This document shows positions 16,694 to 26,313 of a stretch of DNA of 64,000 nt, piece by piece; the first letter of the stretch is position 1; every line of letters begins with the position of its first letter. Source of the stretch: Parcubacteria group bacterium (GTDB lineage Bacteria > Patescibacteria > Paceibacteria > SW-4-49-11). Both the position numbers and the translations under genes were made by a program. The stretch lies in assembly GCA_943354045.1 (NCBI GenBank), contig CALRBF010000001.1, positions 1 to 64,000 of the forward strand, in the 5' to 3' direction. Below the pieces are notes generated by a model. It was given only the letters and a program-made list of their open reading frames with translations. It was not told the DNA's origin and did not search any database.

Positions 16694-16972
16694 TTATGCA
16701 CCCATACCCATTTCTGAGGCTACTTCTTTTTGTAAATCTTTCTTTGCTGATTCAATTACTTCAATAATAGTCTTTTCTAATTTTGACTTATCTTGTAGCA
16801 ATTCATCACTAATTTTCAACTCTTTAATAGCTTGAGTCCCATCAAGAGTAATAGTAATTCCTTTTTCTTCTTTAGTAATTCTTTTCTTTGCTAATTTCTT
16901 TTGCAATTTTTGCATTTCTGAAAATTGAGAAAACATTTCTTTTGCTTGATTGAAACCATCGAACATACCCAT
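16694..16972 (-). CDS. ybaB: YbaB/EbfC-family nucleoid-associated protein
   Basis: The 92-residue protein has a helical N-terminus (KEMFSQFSEMQKLQKKL), a central strand pair (GITITLDGTQAIKELKIS) and a C-terminal helix. This is the fold of small dimeric DNA-binding proteins of the YbaB family, often encoded near dnaX and recR, which are absent here. Here it precedes secD by 23 bases on the same strand. The family call is good; the DNA-binding role is by family. Confidence 0.85.
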   Translation of the reverse strand: MGMFDGFNQAKEMFSQFSEMQKLQKKLAKKRITKEEKGITITLDGTQAIKELKISDELLQDKSKLEKTIIEVIESAKKDLQKEVASEMGMGA

Positions 16973-17035
16973 ATTGATATATCTTAAATCTTATTATAAT
17001 ATTTAGTATATCAGATAATTGAATATTTGAGAATA

Positions 17036-18166
17036 CTATTGTTCCAATAATAATTTTTTATACAAGTCATAGGTTTGACTTGCCATCTTTTCCCAAGTAA
17101 ATATTTTTGATCGCTTTAATCCTTTATCTTTATATTCCTTTGAGAATAAAGGATTATGTACAAAAAATGTAATAGCCTTAGTTATAGCTTCAATATCATA
17201 TGGATCTACCAAAACTCCAGCATCTCCTACAATTTCTGGCAAACAAGAAGTATTAGAACTAATTACGGGAGTATTCAAACTCATAGCTTCAATAATAGGT
17301 ATTCCAAACCCTTCATACAGACTCAAGAATATAAAAGCTTTTGCTTGTTTTAATAAAATAATTTTCTCATCATTGGTAATAAATCCAACAAAAATAACTT
17401 TGTCTGCAATTTCATATTCTGCTATTACAGCATCAATTTGAGTATCATAATTATATCCTTTACCCCCTGCAATTACAAAATGTAAATTACTCTCAGGATG
17501 AGTTTTGAGATATTCAGCAAAAGCTTTGAGAGCTGTTGGGATATTTTTACGTGGCTGCAAACTCCCGAGATACAAAATATAATCTTGTTTTAAGGCTTCT
17601 CTTACGCCTGAGGAAGTATTAATCACAGGTGGAATATGTTGAATATTTCCTCCATTATAAATACTTACTATTTTACTTGCATCCGTTCCAAAAATATTTT
17701 GAATTGCATAGCGAGAATACTGAGAAACTGTAATAATAGCATCAGATTTTTTGATTGAAGGAGGAATTAATATATTTAATAATAATCTATCCTTCAATTG
17801 AATATGTTCAGGTACAAATTTCCATGAAATATCGTGAATTGTACTAATTAATTTGGTGTATTTAGGTAAAAAGAATAATGGAGCAATATATTGAATATGT
17901 AATAAATCTATATGATACTTTTCACAAGCTTTTGGCAATAGGTATTCTGTCCATAATAATTTTGATTTAGGAAGAAGTGGAATCACTTTCCAATTGGATG
18001 ATAAATTCCGTAAATTCCCTACTTGATACCAATCTTCAGTATCGGTGAACAAATAAAATGTATGCCCTGTATCTAATTTCATTAATCCTTTGACAAGCTC
18101 CAAAGTATACACCTCATCCCCTGTTCTATTCTTGCCAATTGCCCGTATGTCTATCGCGATATTCAT
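17036..18166 (-). CDS. Glycosyltransferase family 4 (GT-B fold)
   Basis: A 376-residue GT4 enzyme. The donor-binding C-terminal domain shows LGSLQPRKNIPTAL near residue 195, VGFITNDEKI, the E-x7-E motif EGFGIPIIEAMSLNTP and LPEIVGDAGVLVDP. The N-terminal domain has IRAIGKNRTGDEVYTLEL, typical of retaining mannosyl or glucosyl transferases acting on lipid-linked glycans. The acceptor is unknown. It begins 2 bases after mrdA and ends 64 bases before ybaB. A close relative is encoded at 61649-62761. Confidence 0.9.
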   Translation of the reverse strand: MNIAIDIRAIGKNRTGDEVYTLELVKGLMKLDTGHTFYLFTDTEDWYQVGNLRNLSSNWKVIPLLPKSKLLWTEYLLPKACEKYHIDLLHIQYIAPLFFLPKYTKLISTIHDISWKFVPEHIQLKDRLLLNILIPPSIKKSDAIITVSQYSRYAIQNIFGTDASKIVSIYNGGNIQHIPPVINTSSGVREALKQDYILYLGSLQPRKNIPTALKAFAEYLKTHPESNLHFVIAGGKGYNYDTQIDAVIAEYEIADKVIFVGFITNDEKIILLKQAKAFIFLSLYEGFGIPIIEAMSLNTPVISSNTSCLPEIVGDAGVLVDPYDIEAITKAITFFVHNPLFSKEYKDKGLKRSKIFTWEKMASQTYDLYKKLLLEQ

Positions 18167-18168
18167 AT

Positions 18169-20031
18169 CTATTCTTTAAAACCTCTATTCTGATAATACC
18201 ATTCATATACCTTTTTAGTAATAGGTATTGTAGTCTGAAAACTTTCATCTCCTTCTTCTACTAATACAATCATTGAAATTTTAGGATTTTCCACTGGGCC
18301 ATAAGAAACAAACCAAGAATTATTTTTCTCTTTACCCGTTTGGGCTGTTCCTGTTTTCCCTGCCGTAGTAAAAGGCAATGATTGTAGTTGATAACCTGTT
18401 CCATCGGTAATAGTTTGTCTCATCCCTTCTTTTACTATAGCATAGTTTTCGGGAGATACTGATATTGTCTGTAATAATTCTTTTGTTTTCATATTTTTTT
18501 CACCCCCATCTTCCCCCTTAATACGACTATATATATGAGGTTTATATAAGTTTCCTCCATTAGCTACGGCATTAATTCCATTCAAAATTTGTAAGGGAGT
18601 TGCTGCCATACCACCCTGCCCAATTGCTGCATTATATGTGTCTCCTAAAAGCCAAGATTCATTTTTTGCTTGTTTTTTCCAAGCAGGATCAGCTATATTC
18701 CCATTTGATTCCCCAGTCAAATCTATTTGTGTGAGCGAACCAAACCCATAATCACGATAATACTCAGCTAATTTATCAATACCAAGCCCTTTTTGCTTAT
18801 TAGGAATACCTCCTACAAAGGTATAATAAAATACATTTACAGAGTCAGAAATTGACTTATATACATTAGCAATACCATGAATTTTCCAGTCTGGGTAGAT
18901 AAAAGGTTGATCTGGATTATAAGGATTATCTACTACTAGTCTACCTAAAGGGTCATTAATTGTTGTGTTAGCATTAATAATCCCCTCTTGTAATAGACCT
19001 GAAGCTATCATCGGCTTAACTGTTGAGGCAGGCGCATATTCTCCTCCAATACATCGATTCAATAACGGTTTATCTTTATTTTCAATCAATGCAGTATAGT
19101 CTTGCTGACTAATACCCTTACTAAATAAATTATTATCAAAGCTAGGTAAACTAACCATAGCAAGCACTTCCGCATTTCGTGGGTTCATAATAATACCAGC
19201 CCCCCGTGTTAATTGTTTTTGATTCAGCACCTCTTGTATAGAATCCTGTAAAACTTTTTGTAATTCGCTATCAATAGTCAATTGTATAGATTCTCCATTA
19301 CGAGGAGATTTCAAAGGAATATCACTATTGCGTGGGTTTTTGAGTCCATATTCCCCTTTCAGCTTTGTCTCATATACTTTTTCTAATCCTAATTTTCCAA
19401 TACTATCATCCCGTACATAACGAGGATTAGCTTCAATATCAGCCTCAGACAATCTCCCAGTATATCCCATTAAATGAGAAAAATAAAAGGGATCTTTATA
19501 TGTTCGGTTACTCGATTGTTTAAGCTCAAATCCAGGATATTTTTCTTGACTTACTTCAAAAGTAATTGCTTGTTCTTGTGTTATATTGTCAATTAACATT
19601 ATTTCATTGTCTGAACTCTCTAAAGCTTTCTCTACCAATATATTATCCAGAGAAAAGAAAGCCTTCATATCGGCAATAATTTGATTTTTTTTCTCTATAT
19701 CTGTTGGTAAAACCTCACGGTTTAATATTAAAGAGAATACTACCTGATTATAAGCTAAAATGATCCCATTTCTATCATATATATTCCCTCTTAAGGGTTT
19801 AATATAACTTTGACTTACAATACGCTCTTGTGTTTTTTGTTGATTAGCTGAAGCTAAAAATTGCAATTGAAAAACTCTTGCCCATAATATACCTATGACA
19901 ACTAAAATAAGAATTGCTAACCCTATTAAATAGCGCGAATTATCGAGCCCCGAAATATACAAAGCAGAACTCCCCTCCTGATCAAGGTATAAATCTTCTG
20001 GAGTAATATCATTATCAATTAAATTCTTCAT
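18169..20031 (-). CDS. mrdA: Penicillin-binding protein 2 (elongasome transpeptidase)
   Basis: A class B PBP that cross-links side-wall peptidoglycan with RodA and MreBCD. I place the start at the ATG at 20029-20031 (620 residues, beginning MKNLIDND). The longer frame would overlap mreD by 68 bases. There is one membrane helix near residues 35-57, a dimerisation domain (RGNIYDRNG near 82), and the transpeptidase motifs STVK, SVN and KTGTAQTG. RodA is not in the window. Last gene of mreB-mreC-mreD-mrdA. Confidence 0.94.
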   Translation of the reverse strand: MKNLIDNDITPEDLYLDQEGSSALYISGLDNSRYLIGLAILILVVIGILWARVFQLQFLASANQQKTQERIVSQSYIKPLRGNIYDRNGIILAYNQVVFSLILNREVLPTDIEKKNQIIADMKAFFSLDNILVEKALESSDNEIMLIDNITQEQAITFEVSQEKYPGFELKQSSNRTYKDPFYFSHLMGYTGRLSEADIEANPRYVRDDSIGKLGLEKVYETKLKGEYGLKNPRNSDIPLKSPRNGESIQLTIDSELQKVLQDSIQEVLNQKQLTRGAGIIMNPRNAEVLAMVSLPSFDNNLFSKGISQQDYTALIENKDKPLLNRCIGGEYAPASTVKPMIASGLLQEGIINANTTINDPLGRLVVDNPYNPDQPFIYPDWKIHGIANVYKSISDSVNVFYYTFVGGIPNKQKGLGIDKLAEYYRDYGFGSLTQIDLTGESNGNIADPAWKKQAKNESWLLGDTYNAAIGQGGMAATPLQILNGINAVANGGNLYKPHIYSRIKGEDGGEKNMKTKELLQTISVSPENYAIVKEGMRQTITDGTGYQLQSLPFTTAGKTGTAQTGKEKNNSWFVSYGPVENPKISMIVLVEEGDESFQTTIPITKKVYEWYYQNRGFKE

Positions 20032-20443
20032 ATATTTTATATTTATCAGCAATATACAAGAATATCGTAATAGCGACACCATTAATAAATGTATATATAA
20101 GTAAATTCCAATAATCTTTTGGTATACCGATAATAATTATTTTACTTATAATTAAAAATACGGTAGCTAATATTCCTTGTACTGCCCAGCCTCTATCGAG
20201 GAATATACTTGCAATATAAACTCCTAATAACCATATTCCATAATACAAAGCATTATGCCACCACAAAGTAATACTGGTTTGCTGCAATACTAACACAATA
20301 ATAATCAGCCATATCATCACTGTCCAATATTGTTTAGCCAATATATACATTACTAGTGGTCCTAAATATAAAATGGGAACCCATATGAGAGGGATATATA
20401 TATGTATACATAATCCTAATAATATAATAATCCCAAGGAACAT
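20015..20443 (-). CDS. mreD: Rod shape-determining protein MreD (putative)
   Basis: A 142-residue hydrophobic protein with about five membrane segments and little sequence signature, as is usual for MreD. The call rests mainly on position: 2 bases after mreC, overlapping the start of mrdA by 17 bases, in the canonical order mreB-mreC-mreD-mrdA. MreD is the integral membrane link of the rod complex. Confidence 0.8.
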   Translation of the reverse strand: MFLGIIILLGLCIHIYIPLIWVPILYLGPLVMYILAKQYWTVMIWLIIIVLVLQQTSITLWWHNALYYGIWLLGVYIASIFLDRGWAVQGILATVFLIISKIIIIGIPKDYWNLLIYTFINGVAITIFLYIADKYKIYEEFN

Positions 20444-20445
20444 AT

Positions 20446-21171
20446 TTATGTCTTTAGAATAAATACTTCCGTCAATTGATAAAAATTAATTGGATAATCA
20501 ACAATAATACGATGAAATAAATCACCTTCTGAAATATCTTTAATTTTGCCCGCTAATAATCCTGCGGGTATTGTCTCAGTCGGGGTAGTAATAATATTTT
20601 GATCTTTTGCAATAGAATCTAATTTAGGTACAGAATTAACCTCCAAAACATTACCGTATTCTGATTTCAAAATACCTTGAGAGGGATTATCTGTTTGTAT
20701 TTGAACGGCGATTTTACTATTTGCATCATTTAAAAATTGAATTTTACTTGAAAATTCAGATACTTCTTTCACTTGCCCCACCAAATACCCCAAATAAATA
20801 ACAGGTTGATTTACCCGGACACCCTCTTTAGACCCCACAGCAACAGTGGCAGAGCTACGAGTAAAATCATTATCAAATGTCACAATTTTAGCCTGTATGG
20901 GAGTAATTCCTGTGTCATTCTTAGTTACAATAGCACTTTTTAATAGTTCATTTTCAGATTTTAGATATAATAAACTTGCCAATTCTGATTCAAGAGAAGT
21001 AATTTTTGATTGTAATTGTTCTGGAGATTCATTGGACTGATTTTGTGCAAAAACAGGTTTAATGAGAGGTAATTTTTGCACAATTTTAGGAATAGAGCCT
21101 GTTAATACAAGAGCTCCTATGATTAGGAGTATAACCCCCGCTAATATGAGTGATATAGGCTGTTTTCTCAT
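20446..21171 (-). CDS. mreC: Rod shape-determining protein MreC
   Basis: This 241-residue protein has one N-terminal membrane helix (about 8-27), a coiled coil (about 50-80) and a beta-rich extracytoplasmic domain. The domain contains VGSKEGVRVNQPVIY and a late GLLAGKIKDISEGD segment typical of MreC. It connects cytoplasmic MreB to the peptidoglycan enzymes. Its ATG overlaps the mreB stop (4-base overlap). Confidence 0.92.
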   Translation of the reverse strand: MRKQPISLILAGVILLIIGALVLTGSIPKIVQKLPLIKPVFAQNQSNESPEQLQSKITSLESELASLLYLKSENELLKSAIVTKNDTGITPIQAKIVTFDNDFTRSSATVAVGSKEGVRVNQPVIYLGYLVGQVKEVSEFSSKIQFLNDANSKIAVQIQTDNPSQGILKSEYGNVLEVNSVPKLDSIAKDQNIITTPTETIPAGLLAGKIKDISEGDLFHRIIVDYPINFYQLTEVFILKT

Positions 21172-22265
21172 ATATAACTTTTTCCTTTACGGTCAATATC
21201 CAATGGTATTAATAACTCTTTAAGAGAATCTATATCCTCTAATACCATACCGGTACCCCTTACTACTACAGTGAGTGGATCTGAGGCAATCAAAGTTGGT
21301 ACTCGCGTAATATTAGTAATCAAAATATCTAATCCTTTGAGTAATGCTCCCCCTCCAGCAAGAATAATTCCTCTCTCCATAATATCTCCGATAAGTTCTG
21401 GAGGTGTTTCTTCAATAGAGGTTTTGACTGTATTTGCAATTTGCATAATAGAATTTGCCATAGCTTTTCTAATATCAGTATCATTAACAATAATTTCTTT
21501 TGGAAGTCCAGATATAATATCTCTTCCTTTAATGCCCATTTCGAGAGACTCACTAAGAGTATAGGCAGAGCCAATATTCATCTTGACATTCTCAGCCGTA
21601 CGCTCTCCAATAGCTAATTTATAATGAGTTCGAATATACCGAATAATATCACTATTCAATTTATCTCCCGCCACTCTCAAACTTTTGGATATAACCACAC
21701 CCCCAAGAGACATAACAGCAATTTCGGTAGTACCTCCTCCAATATCTACAATAATACTTCCGGTAGCCTCTTGAATAGGAAGACGAGCCCCAATAGCAGC
21801 CGCAATTGGCTCTTCAATCAAATATACTTCTCGTACTCCTGCATTACGGGTAGCATCATATACCGCTCGCTTTTCTACTTCAGTAACCCCTGATGGAATA
21901 CCCACTACCACTCGAGTTTTCCACTGATGAAAAAACCCTCTCTGAGTAACCTTATTAATAAAGTATTTCAACATTTGCTCTGTTACTTCAAAGTCTGACA
22001 CTACCCCATTAACGAGTGGGCGTGTAGCTACGATATGAGCTGGGGTTCTACCCACCATAGTCTTGGCATCTTGTCCAATAGCAAGCACTTGCCCACTTTT
22101 TTGATTAATAGCCACAACTGATGGTTCATTGATGACAATACCCCTATTTTTGACATATACCAGGGTGTTGGCTGTACCCAAATCAATACCGATATCTTGT
22201 CCAAATGAGCTCCATATACCAGACAGTACTTTTAATTGAGATTTTGATTCAGTCTTTCTCTTCAT
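21168..22265 (-). CDS. mreB: Rod shape-determining actin MreB
   Basis: The actin-fold ATPase that organises side-wall growth on the inner membrane face. GIDLGTANTLVYVKNRGIV forms the first phosphate loop near residue 25, VDIGGGTTEIAV the second near residue 165, and GIILAGGGALLKGLD the adenosine motif near residue 305. I prefer the ATG at 22263-22265 because it has the genome-typical tatATG context; the alternative ATG two codons upstream (22271) cannot be excluded. First gene of the mre operon. Confidence 0.96.
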   Translation of the reverse strand: MKRKTESKSQLKVLSGIWSSFGQDIGIDLGTANTLVYVKNRGIVINEPSVVAINQKSGQVLAIGQDAKTMVGRTPAHIVATRPLVNGVVSDFEVTEQMLKYFINKVTQRGFFHQWKTRVVVGIPSGVTEVEKRAVYDATRNAGVREVYLIEEPIAAAIGARLPIQEATGSIIVDIGGGTTEIAVMSLGGVVISKSLRVAGDKLNSDIIRYIRTHYKLAIGERTAENVKMNIGSAYTLSESLEMGIKGRDIISGLPKEIIVNDTDIRKAMANSIMQIANTVKTSIEETPPELIGDIMERGIILAGGGALLKGLDILITNITRVPTLIASDPLTVVVRGTGMVLEDIDSLKELLIPLDIDRKGKSYI

Positions 22266-22303
22266 ATACATTCTATTGTATATGATATTCGGTATTATGT
22301 AAA

Positions 22304-24007
22304 CTATTGCGTAATACTTTGGAGTACTGTATTAGATAATCGTGTCGGCCAATAGGTTAGGCGGCGGATGTGGCCGTTAATCTGCAGCGCAGTCCCTTCA
22401 ATTTTGCCAATCTCTAAAGTATTGATGCCAGTGGGCAATATGACACTAGTGTCAGACAATATGCTTTGCTCGACTGGCCTCATCAGTGCAGTATCGTCAG
22501 TTTTGTAAGCGAAGGCTATTTTCGCAAGATTGTTCGCAGAGGGTATAGAATAGTTACTAGTAGCTTGAGTTACACCTCCGGTGGTGACTGAATATGTACC
22601 TGCTCTTATTGTGAACCTGTCGTTGTTTGGTGAGATTGAGTTGTGGAAGTTGAACAAGCCGTTATTACTGCCAGCGGCTCCAGTGTGACTATATAGCTGA
22701 AGTGCAGTACCCTCACTCTGGTTATACCAACCTCCTGGAGTTGTGGTAAAGTTAGCTCCTGTTATACTAACATTATCCGCATTTCTAGTAGTAACTCCGG
22801 TAGTATTAGGATTTATTAAATAGCTTGTTGGAAAACTTCCCAACTCAAGCTGCCCTCCCCATACAAATATCCCAGAACTTCCATCTCCTGTATATTTCAT
22901 TTGAGCCGGGGCTCCTGTATCAGACAAATTATTAGGAGTCCCAATACCAACTTGTAAATTAAAGGGGCCTGTAACTGTGGGGGTGGCCGTTACAAAAGCT
23001 CTATACCAGCCATTTCCTACTGGAACAATTTTAGTCTGAGTTGTGTTGCTGGAGACCCCTGTGGATAAATCTAGCCAGCCATTAGCCCCCCAGAAGGCAC
23101 CTTCCGTAATATTGAGACTATCAAACCAGATAGTAGCAAATGTTCTCTCCGCTGCCTTTAAATATACCGAAAATGTATATGTAGTACCTGCATTTAATGT
23201 AGGTGCTTTAGACACAGATTGTCTTCCGGTTTGTCCATTATTCCCTATTAATTTATCCGCCGCCTGACTTCCATCAGGAGCAGTGGCAACATTAAGACTT
23301 GATGTTGAGGCTGAAAATGCAGATGTCCCAGCAATATTCTCAGATTCAAAATAATTATTAGTTCTTGATTCCTCCACCAACAACCCCAGGCTCTCCCCGG
23401 TCGTAGGGTTGTGATCGAATCTTGCTTCATTAGCTACTGCTGTCTTGATGAGGCCATCTTCTCCCACATAGGTACCTGTACTTGCTCTTGTAAAGCTTAT
23501 GAGATTATTCCCACTTACTCCATCTATTAAACTCTTGTTCTTTGCAAAATTTAAGTCTAAACTTGGTGTTCCTCCTATATTCCATATAGTATCTCTTGGA
23601 TGACTTACTTCTATATTATTATTACTTCTCCTTACATAATAATTATTACTATCTGATTGCGGTATACTTGCTATATAGGTTGGTACTAATACTCTTAGAT
23701 CTGTTTTGTTATTACATAAATTAGCTGGGTTTAATGTATCTGTTGATTTTTGGCTCCCTGTATTACATATTACTTTTGCTCCTATATCTATTCCTGTTGG
23801 GTATTGTCCATTATTATCTATACTATATTGTTGTATTGCTTTTGTTATACTATTTATCTCTGATCTTCTTTGTGCACTTCTTGCTGATTCTATTTGTTTA
23901 TTCGGGTTTATTGCCACCAATACTATTGCTGCTAATATCCCTATTGCCGCTATTACTAATAATATCTCGAGTAGGGTGAAACCTTTGTTTCGTTTGCTCT
24001 TTATCAT
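22304..24007 (-). CDS. Prepilin fused to a phage-tail-like, lectin-like C-terminal region
   Basis: A 567-residue protein. Residues 1-35 are a prepilin leader and helix (KRNKGFTLLE..) nearly identical to those at 1-221. Residues 36-150 look like an ordinary pseudopilin body (WNIGGTPSLD at the end). From about 155 the protein changes style: FTRASTGTYVGEDGLI, RFDHNPTTGESLGLLVEESRTN, a carbohydrate-binding-like beta region (GTTYTFSVYLKAAERT..) and a closing beta domain. The first of these motifs is familiar from phage structural and tail-fibre proteins. The DNA for this part (roughly 22330-23500) is visibly richer in GC than the pilin part, which suggests acquisition. Expected place: tip or surface of a type IV pilus-like fibre. 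Confidence 0.85.
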   Translation of the reverse strand: MIKSKRNKGFTLLEILLVIAAIGILAAIVLVAINPNKQIESARSAQRRSEINSITKAIQQYSIDNNGQYPTGIDIGAKVICNTGSQKSTDTLNPANLCNNKTDLRVLVPTYIASIPQSDSNNYYVRRSNNNIEVSHPRDTIWNIGGTPSLDLNFAKNKSLIDGVSGNNLISFTRASTGTYVGEDGLIKTAVANEARFDHNPTTGESLGLLVEESRTNNYFESENIAGTSAFSASTSSLNVATAPDGSQAADKLIGNNGQTGRQSVSKAPTLNAGTTYTFSVYLKAAERTFATIWFDSLNITEGAFWGANGWLDLSTGVSSNTTQTKIVPVGNGWYRAFVTATPTVTGPFNLQVGIGTPNNLSDTGAPAQMKYTGDGSSGIFVWGGQLELGSFPTSYLINPNTTGVTTRNADNVSITGANFTTTPGGWYNQSEGTALQLYSHTGAAGSNNGLFNFHNSISPNNDRFTIRAGTYSVTTGGVTQATSNYSIPSANNLAKIAFAYKTDDTALMRPVEQSILSDTSVILPTGINTLEIGKIEGTALQINGHIRRLTYWPTRLSNTVLQSITQ

Positions 24008-24042
24008 AAGAAGTTTTTTATATTAGAGTAACCTTACTATCA

Positions 24043-26313
24043 TTATACTCTAATTCTCATCTTTTTAAAAGAAAGATATCCCCACCAAATAAGATTTAAG
24101 ATTATAGCCGAACTAAACCATATATTTTCGTGGGGCCACTCGGTAAGAGTTTTATACCATTTTGTATCACTAACTCCATCAATAAGTTGAGCCTCCCCTT
24201 TTAACTGAAACTCATCTAAACCTTGATATTCATATTGTTTTGCATTATTATCAGCATTCTCAATATTTGAAGCTATACTTATATCCTTTTTTATATCTGA
24301 TACTTTGGCTATTTTGAAAGCTGGTATTACGCGAATTTGTGAGCTATTCCATGGAATAACACGTATTTCTCCATCATATATTTCAGTAAATCCTGTAATC
24401 ACAATAGTATCCCCTTTTTTCATCTTGGGCTTAGTTATGATATCAGAATATAATTTTATAGGGGCGGTATATTTATTATTAAATACTACTAATTTGGTTT
24501 TCGTATTCGTATCCAAAATCCCATTTACTTTGACCAGTTTACCCCAATCATCGGTATTAATAGTTTTGATATTTTCTGGCTTTATAGTAATTTTTTGAGT
24601 GTCTATAATACTAATATCCTCGCTGGATACGGTTTTCAGATATTGTTGCGTATCGGTATTATGCCATTCTGATTTTATTCTCACGATATCTCCTTCTTTG
24701 AGACTTGGGAAACGCTTTTGTCTATCATATACTTTGACAATTCGGCTATTATTCTGAATATAAAAACTGGTATCATTAAGTGTATTAGGGGGAATAATAA
24801 TTTGTCCCTGTATTTCTAATAATTCTCCATCTTCAATTGATATAATATTCTCAATAGTATCAATAAATCGATACTTTTTACTTGTGTCATCCATTGCTTC
24901 AGTAAATATACTGGAGGCATTGGGAGTAAGGGTATTAGTCCAACCCCAATTTTGTAATAGCGGTATATATGATAAACCTTTTTTAGCCTTGGTATAGGAG
25001 GTCGTGGATTGAATTTGATTATAATTATCGGTTAGAGTGACGGTTTCACTGGTATTATTGAGGGATATTTTGCTCTCATCTTGATTCCAGACTCTATATC
25101 CTTTGGCAGGGATAATACCTGAGAGGGTGTAACTTTTGGCTAAATCAGATAATTTCCAGTCAGTTATATCTATGTCCTTATCTGTGGTATTATTAAGCTC
25201 AATGAATTCACCTCCCTCTAAGGGATAGGGATAAATTTCTGATAAAATAATGCTCCCTATACTATACTTGGGTAATGGAGGTGTAATTGGAATTATGGGT
25301 ATAGGATTAGGTGCTGGAATAGGATTGGGGGTTGGGGTTATGCTAATTGGAGCAATATTCATTGCATTTGGTGAAGGAATAGTATTCCAAATCCAATTAT
25401 TGTCAATTACCATATAACTTGAGCCTTTTTGAGAATCTTTCATACTATAATCTACTTGTGATTGTATAGTATTATTGGGGTCATACAAAATCACTGAGTC
25501 ATTATCATTATTCAGAATAATAGTAAGTGCATTACCGTCTTCCAATACGACAAATCCCTTAGCGGGAATAATTCCTGATAATGTCTGTATTGCGGATCCC
25601 CCATTTGGTATATCATCTAATTTCCAACCACTAATATCTATATCTTTATCAGTGATATTAGCAAGTTCTACAAATTCTTTTTTACCCTCAGCTGGATTTG
25701 GGTAAATTTCGGATATGATAATCCCCTCATATACAATGGGGGGAGTTAGAGGTGTTACGGGAATGATATTAAGTGGAGATAAAGACTTTATTTCCCAAGA
25801 AAAATTGTTCATTTTATGCAAAGACTCTCCCTGTTTGGTTATCGCTGGCCATTTCCCTACAAAGTTCACCGCATCTATCGTAATATCCTTATCATTACGA
25901 AGCTCTATATAAGCCCCTGCCGTATTACTAAGAGATCCAAAATTAGTACTTGTTACATTAATAACTTTATTGAGTGGCGTGAGGCTAGTTTGGGTGGTTG
26001 CAATTTTGCGAATTACAATATAATCTGTGATATTACCAGTAAGGGGAATAATTTTATCACCCGCTCCAGATACTATTCTCAGAGACCAACCTGTTAATGT
26101 GATTGGAATATTACTAGGATTTTTGAGCTCAATAAATTCATCATTGGCATCAGTCACATTATCATCAGACCATATGGTATAACCGGTATAATTAATTTCA
26201 TTGATTTCCACCTCCTGAAAAGCAAAAGAAACTTGGGGGGAGAACAAAAACAGCCCCAATACAAGGGCTATTTGATTAATTCTGAGGAGATTTTTTTGTT
26301 TTGTCCAGGTCAT
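24043..26313 (-). CDS. Secreted membrane-anchored protein with three lamin-tail domains
   Basis: Start taken at the ATG at 26311-26313, giving a clear signal peptide ending SFAF (756 residues); the longer frame to 26361 would overlap the upstream gene by 86 bases. Three lamin-tail-type (LTD) beta domains are visible, each with INEI/SEIYP, FIEL.N, and ..I.L.GW.L motifs (near residues 35, 205 and 355), separated by a Pro-rich linker. An OB-fold-like segment (about 480-640: DGELLEIQGQI, GDIVRIKSEW) and a C-terminal membrane helix with a basic tail (KKMRIRV) follow. LTD domains in bacteria occur on surface proteins and extracellular nucleases; no nuclease motif is seen here. Confidence 0.85.
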   Translation of the reverse strand: MTWTKQKNLLRINQIALVLGLFLFSPQVSFAFQEVEINEINYTGYTIWSDDNVTDANDEFIELKNPSNIPITLTGWSLRIVSGAGDKIIPLTGNITDYIVIRKIATTQTSLTPLNKVINVTSTNFGSLSNTAGAYIELRNDKDITIDAVNFVGKWPAITKQGESLHKMNNFSWEIKSLSPLNIIPVTPLTPPIVYEGIIISEIYPNPAEGKKEFVELANITDKDIDISGWKLDDIPNGGSAIQTLSGIIPAKGFVVLEDGNALTIILNNDNDSVILYDPNNTIQSQVDYSMKDSQKGSSYMVIDNNWIWNTIPSPNAMNIAPISITPTPNPIPAPNPIPIIPITPPLPKYSIGSIILSEIYPYPLEGGEFIELNNTTDKDIDITDWKLSDLAKSYTLSGIIPAKGYRVWNQDESKISLNNTSETVTLTDNYNQIQSTTSYTKAKKGLSYIPLLQNWGWTNTLTPNASSIFTEAMDDTSKKYRFIDTIENIISIEDGELLEIQGQIIIPPNTLNDTSFYIQNNSRIVKVYDRQKRFPSLKEGDIVRIKSEWHNTDTQQYLKTVSSEDISIIDTQKITIKPENIKTINTDDWGKLVKVNGILDTNTKTKLVVFNNKYTAPIKLYSDIITKPKMKKGDTIVITGFTEIYDGEIRVIPWNSSQIRVIPAFKIAKVSDIKKDISIASNIENADNNAKQYEYQGLDEFQLKGEAQLIDGVSDTKWYKTLTEWPHENIWFSSAIILNLIWWGYLSFKKMRIRV

